Source of the DNA: Bidens hawaiensis
Taxonomy: Eukaryota > Streptophyta > Magnoliopsida > Asterales > Asteraceae
DNA: 64,000 nt
NCBI GenBank assembly: GCA_021521415.1
Contig: JAIQDT010003583.1
Coordinates: 124,001 to 188,000, forward strand
Direction of reading: 5' to 3'
Below the pieces are notes generated by a model. It had not been told where the DNA came from. It saw only the letters and a list, made by a program, of their open reading frames with translations, and made no database searches. Positions 55,595 to 64,000 of the stretch are shown here, piece by piece. A program made the translations under genes and the position numbers. The stretch's first letter is position 1. Every line of letters begins with the position of its first letter.

Positions 55595-55915
55595 TTATTG
55601 CGGAATATAACACAAGATGATTCAAGTCAAGCAAGTATAATATATAAAGAACACAAGATGATGCTTCAAAACACACGCTTATTAACGTCGGGTGCGTAAG
55701 CACTTGGTTACACAAAACTCATTCAACAACACTAATGAACGGACAGCTAGAACCCTACATACAATATGACTATATATAGGGACTACACAAAGCCCATTAC
55801 AAGCCCAAAAGCCCACCGAGATCACAATGATATTGGTTTACATATACACACATAACACAAAACAAAACCAAACGCAAACTAAGTACAAACCATACCAAAT
55901 AGGCCCAAAAATATC
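55595..55915 (-). repeat. Copia-D 3' LTR-like block
   Basis: On the minus strand a purine tract (AACCAAGGGGGATAT, 55908-55922) is followed by TTTTGGGCCTATTTGG and a leader with TATATATAG near 55770-55782. The far end around GTTATATTCCGCAATAAC is tentative, and no second copy was found in the window. Confidence 0.4.
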
Positions 55916-58438
55916 CCCCTTGGTTTGTAACTTTGTTTTCGGTCGTGCTCCAAAACATTAGCATCAGCTTCTCTATATCCTCCATACCACAATCCCGTTC
56001 TGATTATCGATGCCACCATTCTTGTATATTCTTTGGCAGCAACATCAAATAATGGTTCGGTAATAACCTGAAAATTGCTCAATGTCTTGATATCTCGCTC
56101 ATGAAACTTCAATAGATCACGCGGGTCAACAAAACGACATTTCGCCTTTTCCAGACGAACAACAGTAGCAGTTTCACTATCATATGTCCAGAATTGCATC
56201 CCACCAAGTGATCCTTCTGGAATCGAAGTAGACAGAGGAATATGAGTAGCTTTGTTGGTAGCAGGCCACATCACATTTACCATTGTTTTTCCAATCTTCG
56301 GGTCACGAACTCCCTTAGCTTTCTTCAAGAATGATTTAGCTGTTGTCATGTTCGGGAATCCCTGATCGACTTATCTCTCCAAGAAGTTCAAGAAGTTTGT
56401 GGCGCTCTTGTCATGATTTGGATTGTGGAACGTAGCATTGATATGGTCGCTGAGATCTACCTTTGTCCAGGATCCAAAATCCTTCATTTTCTTGTAGTAC
56501 TCAGTAGTCCAAGAACTTTGTTTCACCCACCACATTCTTTATCAACATCATATTCCCAGGACATAACTCCAGATCGATCTCCATACTTATCCGAGAAACC
56601 CTTATTGAAAGTAACAATAAACTTGTCTAGATGATCGGAAGATTCGACATTCTGATTAGAGTTCTTCATAATAAGAATCTTTTTTTGAAGTCTGTCGCAT
56701 TGCTCAGCAGTTCTTGGAGGTGCAGAGAAGTACTGTTCTAGTGGAACAAATCATCTATATTTGAAGTCGTTCGTCCATTAGAACTGCCACCTTGATCATC
56801 AACAGGCACTTTTGATGCAATGTCTTCACTGCTTTTGAACTCGTTTCCAAACTTTTGAACAAGTTTTTGTTGAAGATCCAGATATATAGCAGTAAGACCA
56901 CCCTTATAAGACTGAAGCTCTTTGATCTTTGAGCCTTTATCGGTGTTTCTAGCTTCAAGATCTTGTATGCGCACATCATTCACAACTGATTCTTGTTCGA
57001 GTTCGAAGACTCGACGTTGTAAGGCTTGTATATCCACGGGTTCAACATCAAGAGTAATACCCTTGCCCTTATCTTGCATAGCAAGAATGTGAGCAATCTT
57101 CTCAGAAGAACTGGAGCTTGACTGACCAATCGTATTAGAGGATCCCGATGGCTCATCAAAGAAAGGAATATCAGCTTCAAAATCAAATTCATGTGCTATG
57201 TCACCAAAGATCTGTTCTTGTGATGGAGGCTCAACAGGGGGTGAGCTTGAATCAACGTGAGTCTCAGCAGGTTCTGACTCACGCTCAGGTTGTTGGCTTG
57301 TTGTTGTGGTTGTGGTTTCAGTAACAAGCACGCCAGGTCTTGGATCTTTCTTTCTTCGTTTACGTGGAATAAGAACGATGGCTGGTTCTTCAAAGATCTC
57401 TTCATCTTGTGTCTCAATGACTGATAGAGGAGGTTTCAGTGCAGTCGACTGTAGTTGTTCTTTAAATTTCTCAAACTCCTTTAATTGATCAGCAGTACAA
57501 GCAGTTTCAACATCTTGGTGTTCTATCTCCATGCGTTGTACTAGAGATTTTTTAGGCTCATCATCGTATGAAATGGTTTCAAATGCAGCAGAGAACCTCT
57601 GAGCATGTATCACATGCTCATCAGCAACTTGAGCACTAGCTGGTACAAGATCAGTCTCAGCAAATTTACCGAACTTGACCAGTTCATGAAGGCCTTTGTA
57701 GACAACCTTCGAACCCTCTCCCGATTTCTTCATTAGCCCAAAGGTATTGGGACCCATGGCTTTCAGATCAAGTGTCCCTACATATTTGACAAGATCGGGA
57801 TAGTGAGAGTCAAAGATCATCTGTAGAAACGTTGGGTACATGAGAAACATCTCCTTCTTCTTCCCCTTTAAGTTACTCATCATTTCATTGAACACGAACT
57901 TAGAGTAATTATAGTTCCAGTTCATGATCAGAGCAACTACAACCGACATTTGAATGTGGCTAATCTCGTCTGATCCTCCTTTTCGTCCTGACACACATAT
58001 AAAGAACGTGTGAATCATGAACCTCCAGTATGGATGGAAAAGTTTCTTGATAGCTGGAGGATAGGATCCTTCATAACCCATTTTGACTAACACTTCACTA
58101 ACAACATCAGTCGGATATTCCGTAGGGTATTCAGGTTGATCTCTGAATAAAAGAACTTCACGTATAATGGCCTCTGATATGACGATCGGCTTCTTTTGAA
58201 CTGTGGAGTCAATAGTAACAGCTCCCTTAACACCTTGTTAATTAATAGAGACATTATTCCAAAACTCCGTGATCATCTTCTTGCATATAACAGGAGTTTC
58301 TCGTATGGCATGAGAAATCCTGCAAGTATTAAGCCCCACGATCATTGATATGAATTCCTTGTGCGCCAACGGTGGATCATACAAGCATCCAGCTATGTTG
58401 TGAGTATCCACAAACTTTAAAGGCGCTTGATCAACCAT
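55879..58438 (-). pseudogene. extra ORF of Copia-D, unknown function, Asteraceae-type
   Basis: The longest open part (58093-56738, 451 codons) has a globular start (YWRFMIHTFFICVSGRKGG, NWNYNYSKFVFNEMMSNLKG), a low-complexity Ser/Pro/Glu middle with a basic patch (IPRKRRKKDPRPG), and a coiled-coil C-terminus (VDIQALQRRVFELEQESVV). The same frame extends upstream to 58438 through one stop at about 58236. It resumes downstream after frame changes as KKAKGVRDPKIGKTMVNVMW and KFHERDIKTLSNFQV (56349-55879). This protein type is abundant in Tanacetum- and Artemisia-like genomes; its job is unknown, and an accessory Gag-like or other structural role can only be guessed. Confidence 0.7.
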
Positions 58439-60512
58439 TAATGCAACAAACGAGTCAAGTTAGCAAAATTCACTTAATTTAATCGACAACTTAATATTTT
58501 GAGGACACATATTAAATTTACAAGACATCAGGGACCAAACATGATAAAATCAGATTATATGGATCATAAGAGTAAATTAATAATGATTTTATATTAGATT
58601 TCGGTCCTGAGAGATGTTTTTTGTCCACACAGTGAGATTTCGGTCCAAGTTGTAGTTTTCTGTCTAGTTTGGATTTTCTGTCCAGTCCCACCGAGAACAA
58701 AAGAGTTCTCGGTCAACGAAGGGAGTTCTCGGTCAACAAGTCAACCGAGAACCATAGTTTGACCATTAGTTTTCGGTCAAACTTCCTTAGAAAAACCCTC
58801 TGGAATTCCCTATTGAAATCTGGGTCATCTTCTCCAAACAACAGAAATCTACATTAATAACCAAAACCTGCAAGAACCCTCGATACATTCCAACACACAT
58901 CTAGCCAAATCAATCATTCATCCTAAGTAAGGTTTATCACATGAACACTAAGCGAATCTCAGTCAAACACCCTTGACAATTGACCGGACATGCTTTCCTT
59001 TTTGTCCCTTTACCTGTTAATAAGCGAAGATCGCAAGATAATATGAAACACAAGAGCTGATTAATATTGATTAGCAAGAAATATTAAGGGGTTTTCGGCC
59101 GGAGATATAATAGAGGGTTAAGAGATTTGAAAAAGGTGAACTCAATAATGCAGATCAACTAACTTTTATATTGAAATAACTTCAGACGAGCCGAAAACCT
59201 TGATGGGCCGAGATCTAAAAGAGGCCAGCCCAAAGCACCTTGTATAAACCAATATTAAAGGACACATGGGCTGAAAAGGTTTTAAGCCCAACACAAACTT
59301 GAATAATGTTTTTAAAACCGGTTTCTTATAGCTTCTGTTTCGACTAGAGAAATTAAGAAGTGAAATAAAATAAAAAATAGAATAAAACAAAAAATGACAA
59401 TCAAAACAAAATGAATCACCTGGTCTTTTTGTAATTTGGCAAATTTTGGGATCAAATTTCAATTTTGATAAAAACTCCACCTTTACGAAAAGATCCGAAC
59501 ATGGAATCATATCGATTAAGATGCTTTCACAAAGATTCATGTTCACGTTAATATGACATAAAGAAACAGGTTGATAGGAAGTATAATAGACTTAGCATGA
59601 TTTTCATTGCGTAAGTGATACGAGTTAGGTTCGGTTTGGCATAAATCTAGATGGACATCACTCATGGACCTGTGATGGCTCCTATCTCTTCTCAAAGTGT
59701 ATTTGGCTTTCCCTAGTTTGACTCCAACCCCCTAGTGCTTGATCAAAATTTATATAGGAAACAAAAGAAGTTTTAAGCTTTAAGGTTGAACGTTGGACTT
59801 ACAAGCCATCCAGGCTTACATGCCTCTCATTCAGGGTGTTCAAAGAAGATCTGAAAGCCTCACCCTTTTAGTTCTAGTTTGACCCATACTAGGTAATAAC
59901 TTTTTTGCCTGTCATTCGGAGAGATGTATATGGAGACATGCACATTTCTTCTAAATGACTCTCCACTGTAAGTTTAGCATGTTTAGTTTTGTATCACTTA
60001 ACTTTTACGCATCATGGAAAGCTACCATGCAAATCAATGACTGTTCTAGAGCCTTTTAAGCCTAGTACCTTCACTCGTTTTCCAAAGGTTGGATCGATTT
60101 CCCATTGAAAATATTTTGAAGCTTCTAAAAAGTTGTTAATTGAATAATCATATCACTTCCCAGAGTAATACAGAAGACAGTTTAAAACTCAGTCGCCCAG
60201 TCATTCTCATTTTTCAGGTAAATGGCTATCCCTTATATCCATAAGTGGGTAACAGGAACAAACACAAATATAAGTACATGTCCCTCAAACTTAGAACAAC
60301 CAACATAATTTTAAGCGAGAGAATTAGAAACAAAAACACACCACAATCGCCCCAATGGCTTTCAGTCTTTAGGTGAATGACTATCCTATAAATCTACAAG
60401 TAGATGATAGGACCAAACATATACAAGTATATGTCCTTCAAACTTAAGCAACCGACATAATTTTAAGCGAAAGTGAATAAATATAAAATTTTATCTTATT
60501 TTCTTAATAAAA

Positions 60513-60550
<38 letters not shown>

Positions 60551-60600
60551 GATTTTTTTTAATGTTTGTCCCTCTAAATTTGTGCAAATTTAGAAAATAT
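58439..60600. other. interior of Copia-D without readable pol; LTR-like scrap
   Basis: No RT or RNase H motif was found on either strand. The block 59030-59290 resembles an LTR (GGGCCGAGATC, GGCCAGCCCAAAG, GGACACATGGGC), perhaps a separate insertion. A (CA)n run is at 60511-60543. Two diverged copies of GTGAATGACTATCC..TAT..ACAAGT-like sequence occur at about 60215-60300 and 60365-60450. Confidence 0.4.
60511..60543. repeat. (CA)n microsatellite
   Basis: About 15 CA units within the decayed interior of Copia-D. Confidence 0.95.
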
Positions 60601-60614
60601 GTACAAATTTAACC

Positions 60615-61527
60615 TCAAAAATTCTGTGCCATTGTCACATCGAATACCCTCCTGTTTAAATTGAGCTTATTCTCCATAAGCATCATGAATCGTCTGACCA
60701 ATTCTGCAGTTTCACTCTTATTTGACAAGAAAAACACCCAAGTAAAACGTGAGTAATCATCGATAATAACAAGACAGTAAGAACTGCGAGAAAGACTCAA
60801 GACATGAACTGGACCGAACAAGTCCATATGCAATAACTAAAGAACTGATGAAATTGTATTAACCAGTTTTGGCTTATGAGATTTGCAATTTTGTTTACCT
60901 AGAGCACAAGCCACACACTTTTCAATAGTAACAAAATCTTTGACACGTAAACCACGCACCAAGTCGTTTTTAGCAAGACGATTTAAATTTTTAACATTTG
61001 CGTGACCAAGACGACGATGCCACAGCATGGCATTATATTCTAACACTTTTGAATATAAACAAGTTATCATTAGGAACATTTTTGTTCATGTCAATCGCAT
61101 AAGCATTATCTTTTCTTTGTGATCGAACAAGAACCCAATCTTCTGGTATGATAATACATGGCTTCAAAATCAAACACTCTTTGTCAGTAAAATGAGTTGA
61201 AAAGACTTTATCACAGATCTGAGAAACGCTTAGAAAACGGTGTTTCAACTTAGGAACAAAAGTAACATTTTCAAACTTTGGAATACCGTTACTTATAGTA
61301 CCCTTCTGCGTGATCTTCCCTTTTTCTCCTCCTGCGAAAAAGACATACCCAACGTTAAAGATTTGAATGTCGTATAGTTGGGAAATGTCTCCTCTCATGT
61401 GCCTGGAACAGCCACTATCAACATACAATGTATTATGATATTCCTCCATAGCTGTTCCTGCATGATGTGCGAGATTAGTTAGATTTTGGTACCCAGTCCA
61501 TGGTAACACTGGGTACACCTGATTCAT
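60615..61527 (-). pseudogene. Copia-D protease, GAG-pre-integrase and integrase start
   Basis: Protease motif LYVDSGCSRHMRGD near 61380-61425 keeps the D-S-G triad; it continues FAGGEKGKITQKGTIS and LSVSQICDKV. GAG-pre-integrase reads MLWHRRLGHANVKNLNRLAK (61025-60965), with a nearly intact zinc finger (CVACALGKQ). Integrase begins MHMDLFGPV and IIDDYSRFTWVFFLSNKSE (60830-60715) but degenerates before the second catalytic aspartate, where the expected SDNGxEF is replaced by DVTMAQNF. Frame changes occur near 61040 and at 60835. Confidence 0.88.
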
Positions 61528-62454
61528 TTAGATTTGTCACAGGTTGCCATGACATGTCTTCCCGGTTATCTAATATGGAATTTGATGCCTTTTTCACCGA
61601 AGACTTAGTCAACCATTCGTGTCTACCTCTATAAGATTTAATGTTATGTGTACGAATGGATGGCTTAGTCTCTAGTTTACAAGTGGGAAACACATATGAA
61701 TTTGTCTTCCTAACTTGTTTCGGTCCAGACACCGAGTTAGGTTTTGAGACCAAAACAAATTTTCTGCCACCTTTACAAGGCATGTTAGGCTTGGTCTGAT
61801 GAGGACTAAACCTACCAAATTTGTTTATGTCCCAATCACGTTAGAGGGAATAGCCTGGTGATACCCGAAGTCTCGTCAATAGGTATTACGAGGCATATTC
61901 CTCTGATAGAATCCATAATATGGAACATATGGACAGCGTGGACAGTTTCTAGCAATATGACCAGGAGTGCCACAATTAAAACATGTTTGACGTTTTATAT
62001 GAAATTTATTGTGGTAAAATCCTTTTCTGTACCTGTTATGTGGACCATTTCCCTTTGCATGGTGTTTACTACTTGACACATTGTTTGCTTTATCACCCTT
62101 TTGATTAGTTGAGCATCCATCTTTAACAAACTTAGGCGATGAATAATTATTAACCCTTTCCGTATTTTTAAAATTATTAAAAACCACATCACCAGACTTC
62201 AAAGTTTTAACGGAATCAATCACACAATTGTCTTTGATCATAAAACCAGAGCCCACACAAATCGTTGAAATAACATAATTCAAAACTGGTAATTTTAAAG
62301 ATACATCAGAATTAATGTCTTTATTATTTGAAACACATGAATCATCATCCTGAACAGTCCAAGCCTCAATGATTACTTTATCTGCACATGAGGCAAGCAC
62401 ATTAGAATTGTTCACTCCTGAAGTGGACGTAGTAGCTGATGTGTTGTAAAACAC
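61475..62454 (-). pseudogene. Copia-D gag C-terminal part with zinc knuckle
   Basis: A 192-codon open frame (62454-61876) ends in an intact CCHC knuckle, CFNCGTPGHIARNCPRC (about 61990-61940), typical of copia nucleocapsid. Its N-terminal part is Ser/Asn-rich. The frame passes into a second open stretch (61783-61475; FVLVSKPNSVSGPKQVRK) leading to protease. The gag N-terminus is missing: sequence beyond 62454 no longer matches gag and looks like another repeat. Confidence 0.85.
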
Positions 62455-64000
62455 ACTAGTTTTCCGCGCTATTTATCATTGTTTTAACTTATTTATCTAA
62501 TATTTAATGTTTTTAGCTTATTTTAGTATGATCTTACATGAATATGTATTATGTAGGTTACGGGTTGAAAGAGAAAGAAACCGAGCTTTGAAAGAGATTT
62601 AGAGGCCTTTTATGCACTATTCTTGAAGAACCAGGTTAAAGACCTGGCTCGTATCCATTTGTGTGAATCCCATGCATGATTTATTATATAATAACAAACC
62701 CTAGCAGCCCCTAGAGCTACTAATCTCGAAATTAGCATCAGCTCACAAGGAAGAAAGAAGAAAAAAAAATAAAAAACCCTAATCTTGGTGAAGAGTTCCG
62801 ATCGCAGCCAACAAGAGGAGAAAGAAGAAAAGTTTAGCAGCTGATTTACAAGTATTATCAAGTGTTTAAGCATCAAAAGAGCAGCCATTAACATCACATA
62901 ACATCTCCATATACTTTGGTTTGTTTTATGGTTCATATCTACATTGTTTTTGGTCATAGGGTTGGTTTATTTTGCAATTGAGTTAAGGATTGAGTTGTTA
63001 TTGATCATACTTGATTTTGGATTGAATTATATTATGATTTGGATAAGTATTATGATGTTTATTATGAGTTATAGCTGCTGTACAAAAATTATGCTTGGCT
63101 AAACTTCTTAGTTCTACCTAGTTTTGATGATTATTGTTTTGGTTTTGATAAGTTGAATGGATTGTTTGGTCAATATGACTTGAATTGCTATCGAAAGTTT
63201 GGTTTAATGATGAATTAGGTTGTGTTTAATGGCTGCCATATTATTGATATTATCTCATAACCTCGTGCTTCGATTAATTGAATTCGTTTTGATTGATAGT
63301 TGCATGTTCAAGTCTTTACTTTGTGTTTAGAGTTTGTTTGCGGTAGGTACAACCGTAGGGTTTTGTTAAGATTTTTAATTGATATAATTCAGCGGGTAAG
63401 CACCTTCTTAAGGACCGGTAGGTGATAGGAAGTAAAGTCCTCTCATAGTCTTTGCTTGTTAGGATTAGGATTGCACGAAAGCGGGTTCGGTTCATGTCGG
63501 GTTTGGGTTTGTGAGCGATTAGTTGGTCTAGTTTATTTAAGCCAAATTGTTCCTATATTCTTGGTTGCGTAGTATTCGTTTCCATTAGGGTCGTGTGTCG
63601 GTTAGTCCGAGAGGAGAGTCGACATTAGAACACCTTAGCGTTTGTGTCCCGGTTTGTTCTTAAAATCAAGTAACTGTAAGTTAGGGTTTGTTAGTGAGAC
63701 CGAGAGGTGATATAACTTTATTGAGTGAACCTTAGTTGTGTCATCTTTAGATACCGGTGTCGTGAGATCATTCAATCCATTATGTTGTTAAACCGTCAAT
63801 TTTATTCTTACCTAGGTAGACGGTTTCTCCATTGTCTGTCAAAGTCAGTTGAGTTTCTAAACTAGGAAAGTTTTGTCTATCAGTCCCGTCAGTCCAGTTA
63901 ATTAATTTAGTTAAAGTAATTTAGGTCAAGTAGTTTAATTATTAAAAATCAATTAAAAAATATTATTCTTAGGAAGGTCTTGTCTATGGTTTAGTGATCA
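62455..64000. repeat. probable partial LTR of another retrotransposon
   Basis: No coding region. The stretch starts abruptly against Copia-D gag (ACACACTAGTTTTCCGC), has a leader-like AACCCTAG region at 62695-62790, and later contains recurring GAGAGGWGA, ACCGG and TTGCTTGTTAGG words (63390-63720) seen in long LTRs of Tat/Athila-like gypsy elements. It runs off the window, so neither ends nor partner copy can be checked. Confidence 0.35.

Larger units (their letters stand above)
55595..62454 (-). mobile_element. Copia-D: minus-strand copia element with extra 3' ORF
   Basis: From high to low coordinates the minus strand shows gag with a zinc knuckle, protease, GAG-pre-integrase and the start of integrase (62454-60615), then about 2 kb without readable RT or RNase H, then a long extra ORF (58438-55879), then a polypurine tract and an LTR-like block. 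Integrase after protease marks Ty1/copia. An additional long ORF 3' of pol is known from Sireviruses and related lineages. Loss of the RT-RNase H part shows internal deletion or replacement, so the element is defective. Confidence 0.7.

Noticed and set aside
56413..56634. Plus-strand 73-codon frame
   Set aside because: Antisense to the Copia-D extra ORF, where minus-strand family motifs are present.
62610..62957. 115-codon minus-strand frame
   Set aside because: No domain, biased composition from an A-rich LTR-like leader; accidental.

Overview
This window is plant nuclear DNA: AT-rich, intron-containing and dominated by nested transposable elements. The retrotransposon and transposon families, especially the long extra ORF 3' of pol in the element at 55.6-62.5 kb, look like those common in daisy-family (Asteraceae) genomes such as Artemisia, Tanacetum or Lactuca. 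That assignment is recalled from protein families and was not tested by a search. I see one host-type gene locus, an ACD6/ITN1-like ankyrin-PGG gene at 13.0-19.2 kb, and it is broken. Almost everything else is mobile DNA.

Layout. 1-4.1 kb: decayed Ty1/copia pol, plus strand (Copia-A). 4.4-11.9 kb: a complete but decayed copia element on the minus strand (Copia-B) with two 185-bp LTRs, split by a 2.44-kb hAT transposon (7565-10005) that has a perfect 8-bp target duplication. 13.0-19.2 kb: the ankyrin-PGG gene, whose 2.85-kb first intron is full of LTR-type repeats, including a ~400-bp inverted pair. 20.0-27.8 kb: a copia gag fragment, a 928-bp non-autonomous CACTA element, the 3' end of a LINE, GC-rich and 32-bp tandem repeats, and an inverted-repeat element filled with a minisatellite.

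27.9-54.0 kb: a plus-strand copia element (Copia-C) carrying a 638-bp hAT-type MITE and, in its RT/RNase H region, a 21,851-bp CACTA transposon (31420-53270) with matching ends and a CAT target duplication. This giant element is the most interesting object in the window. It holds a TNPD-type transposase gene (minus; several stops, and itself interrupted by another hAT MITE), a Ptta/En/Spm TnpA-like gene (plus) with tandemly multiplied exon modules, and apparently acquired host-type genes: a ULP1/C48 SUMO-protease-like gene, a three-B3-domain gene, a GRF zinc-finger/transmembrane gene, a PB1-like gene and two small unknown ORFs. Subterminal arrays of ~148 bp (left) and 188 bp (right) share a GTGTGGC / GCCACAC core.

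54-64 kb: a Harbinger-like trihelix scrap, then a minus-strand copia element (Copia-D) with gag-protease-integrase, no visible RT, and a long extra ORF near its 3' LTR, followed by what looks like part of another LTR.

Nothing here is clearly a working host gene. The most intact reading frames are the GRF, PB1-like and two small unknown genes inside the CACTA element. All identifications come from reading motifs; no database comparison was possible.
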